Source: Treponema sp.
GTDB lineage: Bacteria; Spirochaetota; Spirochaetia; Treponematales; Treponemataceae
Length of the DNA: 64,000 nt
Direction: 5' to 3'
Assembly: GCA_024699235.1 (NCBI GenBank)
Contig: JAILPY010000061.1
Location: 49,353 to 113,352 of the forward strand
Position numbers and translations under genes: made by a program. Below, one piece after another: positions 7,726 to 15,717 of this stretch (position 1 is the first letter of the stretch; each line of letters opens with the position of its first letter). The notes under the pieces are model-generated. The model ran no database searches and was not told the DNA's origin. It saw only the letters and a program-made list of their open reading frames with translations.

Positions 7726-8994
7726 ATGAATTGCTGTAAAAAGTTCTGTCTGTATTTGTGTTTTGTTTGTGTCTGCCTGTTTGCATATGCACAGGAAAAG
7801 TCTGTTACTTTTTCATATAATGGAGGAAGGAATTACATTCTTGTTGAAAAGACTGATTTGCTCAGATATGACAATTCTAAATACACAGGGCTTTTGAGCA
7901 GGGAAGTCCAGTCCTTTGTTTCTGAAAACAAGCCTCTTGAATCTAAAAAGTCTGACGGTGCTTTGTACTATGACGGTTATTTTTATGTAGTCCAGGATAC
8001 TAAGCATAAAAAGCGTGTTGTCCTTGAGGGAATCCATGATTCCATAAGTTCTTCATTTAAGATTACAAAAGATGGAGAGCTTATAATGCTGGAAGATAAC
8101 GGGTATCCTAGTTTTAGAAGTTTTCCGGCATATCCTTCTGGAAAGATAAAGATAGGCGACAGCTGGCAGTCAAAAGGGATTCGTGCCGTAGATCCCCTTG
8201 ATAAAGGTATTGTCACCAAGATTCCTATTCTTGTGCAATATACTTTTGAGAGGGAGGATGTTTATAACGGTGAAGAAGTATACATTTTGAATGCAAGGTG
8301 GGCAACCAGATATGGCCTGTCATATATTGATGGCGAGGGAGACCCCTTGTTAAAAAGCGCTCAGGGCAAGCATGATGCTACTATCATAATAAGCAAAAAG
8401 GTTGGAAATGCCCTTGTCGTTAAAGATACTGTTGATGAAACTTTTTTATATGAAGACGGTAATCAGATACGGCTTAAGGGTACTATTTCTTTGTTTACAA
8501 AATATCCTCCTGCCTATAATAAAGGAAAAGTCCTTTCTTCTATAAATAGGAATCTTGCCGGAAAAACAGGTTCTTCTGGTCATGGTTCGAAAAATTCTGC
8601 AGAATCTTCATTGGTTTCTGATGAGTCTATGGACGTTCAGGACACTGAGAAGGGCGTTTGCATAAGTATGAATCTAAAGTTTAAGGCTGACAGTTCAGAG
8701 CTTCTTACTGAAGAAAAGTCTCGCCTTGATAAGATTGCAAGAATTCTTAAAGATTCCGCTCCTGATTCACTCTATTTAATAGAAGGTCATACGGCTTCAA
8801 CCGGTAATCCTGTGGGAGAGCAGAAACTGTCTGAAGAGCGTGCAAAGGCTGTAGCAAAAGAGCTTTCAGCCCGTGGCATTCCTGAAGGTCAGTTTATATG
8901 CAGCGGAAAGGGGAGTTCTGTTCCTATAGCTGATAACTCTACTCAGGAAGGAAGGGCTAAAAACCGTCGCGTTGAAATTACAATTTTGCAATAA
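7726..8994 (+). CDS. OmpA-family outer-envelope protein
   Basis: A 422-aa exported protein. A signal peptide ends near residue 22 (FAYA-Q). Residues about 30-280 are a beta-rich domain of unknown function; about 310-422 is the OmpA C-terminal peptidoglycan-binding domain (LKFKADSSELL, IEGHTASTG, LSEERAKAVAKEL, GRAKNRRVEI). It probably anchors an envelope structure to murein. A paralogue with the same architecture is at 41151-42521 on the other strand. It lies 3 bp downstream of the beta-galactosidase. Confidence 0.85.
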   Translation: MNCCKKFCLYLCFVCVCLFAYAQEKSVTFSYNGGRNYILVEKTDLLRYDNSKYTGLLSREVQSFVSENKPLESKKSDGALYYDGYFYVVQDTKHKKRVVLEGIHDSISSSFKITKDGELIMLEDNGYPSFRSFPAYPSGKIKIGDSWQSKGIRAVDPLDKGIVTKIPILVQYTFEREDVYNGEEVYILNARWATRYGLSYIDGEGDPLLKSAQGKHDATIIISKKVGNALVVKDTVDETFLYEDGNQIRLKGTISLFTKYPPAYNKGKVLSSINRNLAGKTGSSGHGSKNSAESSLVSDESMDVQDTEKGVCISMNLKFKADSSELLTEEKSRLDKIARILKDSAPDSLYLIEGHTASTGNPVGEQKLSEERAKAVAKELSARGIPEGQFICSGKGSSVPIADNSTQEGRAKNRRVEITILQ

Positions 8995-9012
8995 TTATGT
9001 CATGTAATAAAA

Positions 9013-9083
9013 ATACAAAAATTTGTATAATTATGCAGAAAAATAATTTACAAATTGCATAAAATATTTTACTATCTATAGAG
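9013..9083 (+). promoter_or_regulatory. gdhA promoter region
   Basis: Two candidate promoters precede gdhA. The upstream one has TATAAT at 9026-9031, overlapped by a dyad ATACAAA-AA-TTTGTAT at 9013-9028. The downstream one has TTGCAT (9055-9060) and TATAGA (9078-9083) at 17 bp, or TTTACA (9048-9053) with TACTAT (9070-9075) at 16 bp. The dyad could be an operator. Confidence 0.5.
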
Positions 9084-9123
9084 TCACTGCATAAAACAGT
9101 AGGTGGCTAGAGGATACAATATT

Positions 9124-10482
9124 ATGAAAAACGCTTATGTTAATCGTGTATGGGATGAGGTTAAGGCAAAGAATGCTAACGAACCAGAATTCCTTCAGGC
9201 AGTAGAAGAAGTTCTTACAACTCTTGATCCTGTTGTTGATCAGATGCCGGAACTTGAACCAAATGCAGTTCTTGAACGCTTGGTTGAACCAGAGCGCGTT
9301 ATTCAGTTCAGAGTGCCTTGGATGGATGATAAGGGAAATTATCATGTAAACCGAGGTTTCCGTGTTCAGTACAATAGCGCTATTGGTCCTTACAAAGGTG
9401 GTTTGCGTTTCTCTAAGGAAGTAAACCTTTCTGTTCTTAAGTTCCTTGGCTTTGAACAGGTTCTTAAAAACTCTCTTACAACACTCCCTATGGGCGGTGG
9501 AAAAGGTGGTTCTGATTTTGATCCACACGGTAAGTCTGATAAAGAAGTTATGAGATTCTGCCAGAGCTTTATGACAGAATTGTATCGCCATATCGGTGCT
9601 GATACAGACGTTCCTGCTGGCGATAAAAATGTTGGTGGCCGTGAAATCGGTTATCTTTTTGGCCAGTATAAGAGAATCCGTGATGAATATACAGGCGTTC
9701 TGACTGGTAAAGGCCTGACATTCGGCGGTTCTTTGATCCGTACAGAAGCTACTGGTTACGGTCTTATTTACTTTGCACAGGAAATGCTTAAGAAGGTTGG
9801 AGACGATTTCAAGGGAAAGACTTGCGTTGTTTCTGGTTCTGGAAATGTTGCAGAATATGCTGCAGAAAAGCTTATCCAGCTTGGTGCAAAGGTTGTTACT
9901 CTTTCTGATTCAAATGGATATATCTATGATGCTGACGGCATTACTCAGGAAAAACTTGACTGGGTTAAGGAACTTAAGTGCGTACGCCGTGGACGCATTG
10001 CAGAATATGCAAAGCAGTTCCCTTCTGCAAAATACTTTGAAGGCAAGAAAGTTTGGGAAGTAAAGTGTGACTGTGCATTCCCATGTGCTACACAGAATGA
10101 GCTTCTTGGCGAAGATGCTCAGAAACTTCTTGACAATGGCGTAAAGCTTGTTGCTGAAGGTGCAAACATGCCTTCTAACATTGATGCTGTTAACAAGTTC
10201 CTTGCTGCAAAGATTCTCTATGCTCCAGGAAAAGCATCTAATGCTGGTGGCGTTGCAACATCTGGTCTTGAAATGAGCCAGAACTCAGAACGTCTTTCAT
10301 GGTCTTCTGCAGAAGTTGATGAAAAGCTTCATAACATAATGATCAATATTCATGCTAATGCATACGATACTGCTGTTAAGTTTGGTGCAACAGACGGAAA
10401 GTTTGTAAATTATGTAGCAGGAGCAAATATCGCTGGTTTTGTAAAAGTTGCTAATGCAATGATTGCACAGGGATTGGTATAA
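9124..10482 (+). CDS. gdhA: Glutamate dehydrogenase, hexameric type
   Basis: A 452-aa cytoplasmic enzyme that makes glutamate from 2-oxoglutarate and ammonia, probably with NADPH. The length and the sequence GPYKGGLRF, with catalytic K127 in PMGGGKGGSDFDPHGKS, fit the small hexameric NADP-type family; the dinucleotide fold contains VSGSGNVAEYAAEK. The ATG at 9124 follows AGAGGA; an in-frame GTG at 9103 would add seven residues without homology. It is a single-gene unit closed by a terminator at 10538-10566. Confidence 0.95.
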   Translation: MKNAYVNRVWDEVKAKNANEPEFLQAVEEVLTTLDPVVDQMPELEPNAVLERLVEPERVIQFRVPWMDDKGNYHVNRGFRVQYNSAIGPYKGGLRFSKEVNLSVLKFLGFEQVLKNSLTTLPMGGGKGGSDFDPHGKSDKEVMRFCQSFMTELYRHIGADTDVPAGDKNVGGREIGYLFGQYKRIRDEYTGVLTGKGLTFGGSLIRTEATGYGLIYFAQEMLKKVGDDFKGKTCVVSGSGNVAEYAAEKLIQLGAKVVTLSDSNGYIYDADGITQEKLDWVKELKCVRRGRIAEYAKQFPSAKYFEGKKVWEVKCDCAFPCATQNELLGEDAQKLLDNGVKLVAEGANMPSNIDAVNKFLAAKILYAPGKASNAGGVATSGLEMSQNSERLSWSSAEVDEKLHNIMINIHANAYDTAVKFGATDGKFVNYVAGANIAGFVKVANAMIAQGLV

Positions 10483-10537
10483 TTTATACATTTTGCATAA
10501 ATGTGTTCCAGGGGATGCTTTCTTAGAATTTATTTCT

Positions 10538-10566
10538 TTGAAAGGTTCCTTTGGAACTTTTTTTAT
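10538..10566 (+). terminator. Rho-independent terminator after gdhA
   Basis: GAAAGGTTCC, a short T loop and GGAAC pair into a hairpin followed by a seven-T run. It overlaps the end of the convergent pseudouridine synthase gene. Confidence 0.75.
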
Positions 10567-11381
10567 TTATAGTCTGAAGTTTCAAAATTTTCGACTTCTT
10601 TTTCTGTTAACTGTCGATACTGTCCGGGGCGCAATGATGAATCAAGCCATAGAGGTCCCATGGCTATGCGTTTTAGGAAGATTACTTCATTTCCCATTGC
10701 CTTAAACATTCTTTTTACTTGATGAAATTTTCCTTCTGTTATTGTTAGCGTGCAGAATGTGAGTTCGCATGCTGTGCTGCTTGTGAGCGTGCAGTATTTT
10801 TTTATTTCGTTATGATTTTCTTCATTGTACCATTGTATGGCTGCCGGTTGTGCTGTAAATGCGGGACTTTTCTTTTCTGCTTCAACGGTTATGCCTTCTG
10901 CAAATCTTTTTGTATATAGTTTTTGCTTTTCCGGCGGGCAGTAATCTCGTAAATATACTAAATATGTCTTGGTGATATGAGTTTTAGGGTCTGTCAGTCT
11001 GTGGGAAAGTTTTCCGTCAGTAGTTAAAAGTATAAGTCCTTCTGTGTCTAAATCTAGCCGTCCTACTGCATGAAGTTTATTGAGTCCTTTTGGATGAAGG
11101 TATTTTTCGTCTATCGATTCAAATATTCGTTCGTGCCATCCTTCATCTGCGGTACATACGGTATTCTGCTTTTTATTCATCATGATGTAAAGCTCCTTTT
11201 GCAATGGGTACTCTTTTCCGTCAATTAACAGAATGTCTTTTCTTACATCAATGATTGTTCCTGCTTCCAATATCCTTGTGCCGTTTACTAGAACTGTATG
11301 TTCCTGTAAAAATCTTCGTGTCCGTCTGTATGTACTTAATTCCTGTCTTACAAACAGTTCGTCAAGCCTCAGGATGTTCAT
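10563..11381 (-). CDS. RsuA/RluB/E/F-family pseudouridine synthase
   Basis: A 272-aa enzyme that isomerises a uridine in ribosomal RNA. An N-terminal S4 RNA-binding domain (LRLDELFV... residues about 3-50) precedes the RsuA-type catalytic domain. The catalytic Asp is in GRLDLDTEGL, and KTYLVYL, GKFHQVKRMF and LKRIAMGP are family motifs. The family member and target uridine cannot be assigned from sequence alone; 16S rRNA U516 (RsuA) is the closest guess. It starts 5 bp after the GH73 gene with no clear ribosome site, so it is probably translated by coupling. Confidence 0.85.
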   Translation of the reverse strand: MNILRLDELFVRQELSTYRRTRRFLQEHTVLVNGTRILEAGTIIDVRKDILLIDGKEYPLQKELYIMMNKKQNTVCTADEGWHERIFESIDEKYLHPKGLNKLHAVGRLDLDTEGLILLTTDGKLSHRLTDPKTHITKTYLVYLRDYCPPEKQKLYTKRFAEGITVEAEKKSPAFTAQPAAIQWYNEENHNEIKKYCTLTSSTACELTFCTLTITEGKFHQVKRMFKAMGNEVIFLKRIAMGPLWLDSSLRPGQYRQLTEKEVENFETSDYK

Positions 11382-11386
11382 TGAAG

Positions 11387-11992
11387 TCAGTAAGTTTCTA
11401 GTTGTTTCAGCAGTTTATCGAGTTTTATGCCGTATTCTTTGTCAGCAGCCCATGTTCCCGCAAGTCCATATATAGTAGGGGCTTTTCCTCTTGGAAGGAC
11501 ATATTTATAGCGGTTGTCTATAAGCTTGTTTTTTAAAGCAATGTCTGATGTTGTTGCGTATGCATGCAGATGCTGGATATGAGCCCTGACGCCCATTTGT
11601 TCTGTGTCAAAGTATTCTCCTGGGTGATCTTTGTCTATTGCTCCAAGTCCACAGTAATTGTGCATGTCTATTGTTACAAGGTTTCCAAATGACAGCCAGC
11701 CTGTTTCAAGGCACATCTGTACAAATGCACAGTCGCTGTTTATGCCTTCGGCTTTTGCTTCTGTAACATAATAATGCGCAAGCCTTTGTACAAGATCCTT
11801 GTCAGCATTCGGTTTTGCATCCATAAAGAAGTTATATAACTGTTTTTCAGTTTTTATTCCGTCATCGGCAAGAATTCTTGAAATGTATTTTTTATGCTGC
11901 TGACTTGGTGTGATACACCCTGTGAGCAGCATAATGCAAATTGCACCTAATAAAAGAATTAATTTATTTTTGAGAACAGGCTGAGCTTTCAT
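11387..11992 (-). CDS. Glucosaminidase-domain (GH73) lipoprotein
   Basis: A 201-aa predicted lipoprotein: basic N-terminus, hydrophobic stretch and lipobox LLTGC at about residues 22-26. The remainder is a GH73-type glucosaminidase domain, which cuts peptidoglycan: AFVQMCLETGWLSFG contains the likely catalytic Glu, followed by NYCGLGA and GVRAHIQHLHAYA. It should act on murein in the periplasm. Its ATG overlaps the UMP kinase stop by one base (TAATG), indicating translational coupling. Confidence 0.85.
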   Translation of the reverse strand: MKAQPVLKNKLILLLGAICIMLLTGCITPSQQHKKYISRILADDGIKTEKQLYNFFMDAKPNADKDLVQRLAHYYVTEAKAEGINSDCAFVQMCLETGWLSFGNLVTIDMHNYCGLGAIDKDHPGEYFDTEQMGVRAHIQHLHAYATTSDIALKNKLIDNRYKYVLPRGKAPTIYGLAGTWAADKEYGIKLDKLLKQLETY

Positions 11993-12723
11993 TACTTTAT
12001 TGTAGTGCCTATATAATCTTTACCGTCAAGAATATTACGTATGTTTTGGATATTCTTTCCTGCTGCACATATTACAGTTAATTTGAGTTGTTCTGATTTT
12101 TTGCTGGCAATAGGGTCAAAAGGACAGTTTTTGCCAGGAACCCATTCGTCACCGACCATCTTTCTGAAGTCTGCCCATGAAATTGTATCAAGAGGCTTTG
12201 CATCTGGATTTTTGCGAGGGTCGTCTGTATAGACTTTTTCTATGTTCGAAAGGTTTACGACTGTATCTGCATGGAATCTTTCTGCGAGGAGAACAGCATC
12301 ATTATCTGATGAAAATCCAGGTTTCCATCCCGCAGCTACAAGAACTCGTCCTGTAAAGTCAAATACTTTTGTAGGGTCTGTTACTACGTCTTGCAGGCAG
12401 AGTGGACCAAATGCTGCTTTTAGAAGCTGTGCATTTAGACGTGTTGCCATGATGCCAAGCCAGTCGCCAGCATTGTTTAAGTCTTGCTTTATATTATAGC
12501 AGGCATGCTTTTTCTGTAAATCTGAATATGCTGATGTTACGTCCTTGTAAGCATTCTGGTACATCCTTGCAGGACCTCCGCCACCGGCTACGAGAATCAG
12601 TCTTGTTTCTGTGTTTGAGATTAAATAATCTATTGCCATTGAGCAAAAATTGCGAAGGAACTCAGAGTCTGGTTTTTCTGGTGCAATAATTGAGCCGCCT
12701 ACACTCAATACTTTTGTTATCAT
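11992..12723 (-). CDS. pyrH: UMP kinase, archaeal/spirochaete type
   Basis: A 243-aa amino-acid-kinase-fold protein that phosphorylates UMP to UDP. It begins VLSVGGSI and continues LVAGGGGPARMYQ, as in the archaeal and spirochaete branch of uridylate kinases rather than the usual bacterial PyrH. SSDNDAVLLAERFHADTVVNLSNIEKVYTDDP is the nucleotide-binding part, followed by a DPIAS segment. A strong AAGGAGG precedes the ATG. It is embedded between an envelope transglutaminase-like gene and a GH73 lipoprotein gene, an unusual setting for a nucleotide kinase. Confidence 0.85.
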   Translation of the reverse strand: MITKVLSVGGSIIAPEKPDSEFLRNFCSMAIDYLISNTETRLILVAGGGGPARMYQNAYKDVTSAYSDLQKKHACYNIKQDLNNAGDWLGIMATRLNAQLLKAAFGPLCLQDVVTDPTKVFDFTGRVLVAAGWKPGFSSDNDAVLLAERFHADTVVNLSNIEKVYTDDPRKNPDAKPLDTISWADFRKMVGDEWVPGKNCPFDPIASKKSEQLKLTVICAAGKNIQNIRNILDGKDYIGTTIK

Positions 12724-12733
12724 ATAAACCTCC

Positions 12734-14419
12734 TTAGTATATGCCTATTATTGCTGGTGCATTCCATAGAGAACTGTAATTAGCTTCAGAGCCTCGCGCT
12801 TCTTCCCATATAGACTGAAGGGCATAAGAACGAGGTCTTTTTACTGTTCTGCTGTTTATGAATGATGATTTTATCTGATTCCATCCTCTGCAGAATGAAA
12901 TGTGCTGGTTATCTATATTTCCAAAATAATAGTTTTTTCTATCGGTGATTTCTGTAAAAGGGGAGTATTCAAGTCCTGCCCCAAGAGCTGTATCTACAGG
13001 AAACCATCCATATCTTTCAAAGTATAATTCTGTCCACCAATGATTTTTTGTTGTGTATTGAGTATCGATAAGAACTCCGCCTTGAGGCACTGCAGGAATC
13101 CCTGCAGCCCTACATAAGGCTGTGTATAGTATTGCAAAGCTGTAAGCATCTCCGGAACCTGTTGAAATTAAATCTTCTGGCGATGAAGTTGAATTTGGAT
13201 CTGTTAATGCTGAGATTTTAAAATTATTAACCATATGCATATAAATTTGCCTTGCTTTTTCATAATTGTTCTTTGTTTTGCCAATTATAGAGTCTTTTAG
13301 TTCCAGAACTTTTGGATTAATTGAAGGAATTCCCTTATCTGGAGAAATATAAGACTTGTAAAGGATTTTTGTTTTATCAGAATAATTAATGATTTTTCCT
13401 GGTATTATGTTTGCACTTATTGTATAAGTCTTTACTATGTTTGTAGCGGAATATGTTGTATTTGTGTTTACAGTCTTATCAAGTGAATCTTGAAAGATTA
13501 TGTTAAATATGTCGTCTTGTATTAATGGTTCTGGAGTAATTGCACTTGTAGTGACTTCTGGCTGAAATGTTGACACTTGCGGTCTTGGCATATATAGAGT
13601 TATGAGAGCATCTGTGTTTTCTGTTTCTGGCCGTAGATTAACGCTTGTTTGCAATACATAGGTTCTTGGTGTAGAAAATATTTTTTTTCCTGCAGGAAAT
13701 GAAATTTGCAAAGGGTATGGTTCGCTTTTTCCGCGGTCTGTCTCTACATAAATGAATCCAGAATCAGCACTGTCGGGAACTCTGACTTTTATTTCATCGT
13801 CACTCCAGTATTCATAGTCATAGTTTGTGGGAAGGGCGGCAATAAAGTCATTTTCAGAAGGTGTTTCTTTGTTTGCAGAAAAGTAAACTTTTGAGGTTCC
13901 TCTGGAAGTATTAAAATTAATGCCTGAAATGGTTATAGTTTGTCCAATTAAGGATATTTCGGATCCGGATTCAGTTGTTATATTTTGAATGATTGGTACT
14001 GTTGCTTTTGGATCTTTTCGTACTGTAGTTGGAATGCTGGATTTGTTTGCAAAGAATGCCGGAGTAGAGGGACCTGCTTGTGTTATGACTGTTACCAGTC
14101 CGTCCTGAACATTAGATGGAAGTTTTATTATTATTTCACTATCCGACCAACTAATGTACTTACTATTTGTAATCCTAGAATTTGATATGCTTACATAGGA
14201 ATTTTCTTTTTCATTTCCAAAATTGTTACCTCTTATCGTTAAAATCTCTTCTGGAGATGCAATCGGAGGGTCTATTGAAGAAATAACAGGGTTTTTAGTG
14301 TTTTTTTTACCTATGAAAAGCGAAACTGCTATAGCTACCGTCACACAAAAGAAAAAAGAGACAAAACGGATAAAAGGTTTTGTTTTTAATAATCGTTTGT
14401 ATGACGATAGGGAACTCAC
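12734..14419 (-). CDS. TIG-domain, transglutaminase-like exported protein
   Basis: A 561-aa protein with one N-terminal membrane anchor (residues about 17-37). Two IPT/TIG immunoglobulin-like domains follow (about 45-125 with ILTIRGNNFG, about 135-245 with TITISGINF), then a beta-rich middle and a transglutaminase-like domain (about 380-490). The Cys-His-Asp triad is visible as C436 in ALCRAAGIPA, His in HWWTELYF and Asp in GWFPVDTALG. It probably cleaves or crosslinks peptides at the cell surface. It overlaps the anti-sigma gene by 4 bp and so may be the output or sensor part of that system. Confidence 0.85.
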   Translation of the reverse strand: MSSLSSYKRLLKTKPFIRFVSFFFCVTVAIAVSLFIGKKNTKNPVISSIDPPIASPEEILTIRGNNFGNEKENSYVSISNSRITNSKYISWSDSEIIIKLPSNVQDGLVTVITQAGPSTPAFFANKSSIPTTVRKDPKATVPIIQNITTESGSEISLIGQTITISGINFNTSRGTSKVYFSANKETPSENDFIAALPTNYDYEYWSDDEIKVRVPDSADSGFIYVETDRGKSEPYPLQISFPAGKKIFSTPRTYVLQTSVNLRPETENTDALITLYMPRPQVSTFQPEVTTSAITPEPLIQDDIFNIIFQDSLDKTVNTNTTYSATNIVKTYTISANIIPGKIINYSDKTKILYKSYISPDKGIPSINPKVLELKDSIIGKTKNNYEKARQIYMHMVNNFKISALTDPNSTSSPEDLISTGSGDAYSFAILYTALCRAAGIPAVPQGGVLIDTQYTTKNHWWTELYFERYGWFPVDTALGAGLEYSPFTEITDRKNYYFGNIDNQHISFCRGWNQIKSSFINSRTVKRPRSYALQSIWEEARGSEANYSSLWNAPAIIGIY

Positions 14420-15132
14420 TTTTCGTTGCCTATTTCAAATGAAAGTATTGGTGACGAAAAATGAATGAAAAATCCTTTCTGAGATTCCTGCTCCTTTTGG
14501 ACAGAATCCTCAAGAGGACTGAAAACATCATAACTTGTTAATGATACTTTGCTGTCTTCTGTATTATATGAATCAGGACTTACGAAAGCTGTTCCAAATG
14601 GCATGACTGCCGCTGCGACAGAGTTGTGTGCCTGAAGTTCTGCGGTGTTTGATTTTTCATCGCCTAAGAAAGTTACTAAATCCGTAAGGTTTTCATCTGT
14701 AATTACGCTTGATGTAGGAAGATTGTAAGATGACATTCTTGCAATTGGAGTAAAGTCCTGGACAGGAACTTTTGTTTCTGCCTGACGTAAAGGAAGTATG
14801 ACAGCGATTACTGCAGCTGCTGCTGCACCTATAAACATGTCTTTGACTATACCCTTAGAAACTTTTCCAAGCTCGATAGTCCTGTGAGTAATCTTTTTAT
14901 AAGAAAGGCGAGCCTGTAAGCGGTCAAAACTGTCATTTTTGTCTTTTTCTGTGAAAGAAAGTGCCTTGCTGTCTGCTGCAAAAATAGAATTTAAACCTCT
15001 GAGCTTTGCAAGTTGAGCCTGACATTTTGGACAGTTTTTTACGTGTGCTTCATATTCTTCCAAATACTCTGCAGGAAGCTCATTGTCGAGATAAATTGAG
15101 TGAACATCTTTGTTAGGACAGGTAAACATCAT
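14416..15132 (-). CDS. Zinc-finger anti-sigma factor
   Basis: A 238-aa membrane protein. The N-terminus carries the HxxxCxxC zinc-binding anti-sigma motif in EAHVKNCPKC (about residues 28-37). One membrane segment lies at about 99-118 (FIGAAAAAVIAVILP), followed by a periplasmic tail. It should hold the ECF sigma factor inactive at the membrane until a surface signal arrives. It overlaps the sigma gene upstream by 20 bp and the TIG/transglutaminase gene downstream by 4 bp, so the three are translated together. Confidence 0.85.
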   Translation of the reverse strand: MMFTCPNKDVHSIYLDNELPAEYLEEYEAHVKNCPKCQAQLAKLRGLNSIFAADSKALSFTEKDKNDSFDRLQARLSYKKITHRTIELGKVSKGIVKDMFIGAAAAAVIAVILPLRQAETKVPVQDFTPIARMSSYNLPTSSVITDENLTDLVTFLGDEKSNTAELQAHNSVAAAVMPFGTAFVSPDSYNTEDSKVSLTSYDVFSPLEDSVQKEQESQKGFFIHFSSPILSFEIGNEK

Positions 15133-15673
15133 CTTCTCCTATTAACTTTAATAATTGTTCCCGTGCACGGAATACCCTGACTTTTACATTTCCTTCAGTT
15201 ATTCCTAACACTTTTCCTATTTCCTTGTAATTCATTTCTCCATATTCTCTAAGAACAAGCACTTCCTTGAGTTTAGGAGGCAACTTATTCAAGGCTTCTT
15301 TTGCTTTTTCAATGGTCTCGGCCTTAAGGAGATCTGTTTCTCCGCTTTCCATGTGCTGGCGACCTTCGTATAAAGCCTTGTGATAAGCTTTTGCTTCTCT
15401 TGTCTTACGCTTTGCATAATTCAATGAAGCATTTTTTACGACGCGTATAAGCCAATATTTCGCATCATCAATAGATGGAAATACTAATGCTTTTTCATTT
15501 GCCTTAATAAAGGAATCATGTACTAAATCTTCGGCAGCTTCTTCGTCATTAACAATACGAAATGAAACTTTGAAGAGTAATTCCATTGTGGCATCGTAAA
15601 TCTTTTTAAAGTCCAGAGGATCTGAACAGTTTATCTGATTCGGATTCTCAGTCTCTTTACTAATAGAAAACAC
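15113..15673 (-). CDS. ECF-type RNA polymerase sigma factor
   Basis: A 186-aa extracytoplasmic-function sigma factor. Region 2 contains AAEDLVHDSFIKANE and WLIRVVKNASLNY; region 4 contains LPPKLKEVLVLREYGEMNYKEIGKVLGITEGNVKVRVFRARE. The start chosen is a GTG at 15673 with AGAGGGA just upstream; a TTG at 15697 is also in frame but has no ribosome site. The overlapping anti-sigma gene indicates its control. Target promoters are unknown; I did not find a shared autoregulatory motif. Confidence 0.88.
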   Translation of the reverse strand: MFSISKETENPNQINCSDPLDFKKIYDATMELLFKVSFRIVNDEEAAEDLVHDSFIKANEKALVFPSIDDAKYWLIRVVKNASLNYAKRKTREAKAYHKALYEGRQHMESGETDLLKAETIEKAKEALNKLPPKLKEVLVLREYGEMNYKEIGKVLGITEGNVKVRVFRAREQLLKLIGEDDVYLS

Positions 15674-15693
15674 AGTTCCCTCTTTGTGGTTAC

Positions 15694-15717
15694 ACAAAAA
15701 AATAAATTTTTGTGTTT
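15694..15717 (-). terminator. A/T hairpin between cysS and the sigma gene
   Basis: ACACAAAAA and TTTTTTGTGT pair around a short loop directly at the cysS stop codon. It is a weak, A/T-only stem with U-rich sequence inside, and could be a partial terminator between cysS and the sigma operon. Confidence 0.35.

Noticed and set aside
8995..9123. Riboswitch before gdhA
   Set aside because: No conserved aptamer is visible; only promoter-like boxes and a short dyad.
9076..9591. 171-aa minus-strand frame opposite gdhA
   Set aside because: It lies opposite a certain gene and has no family motif.
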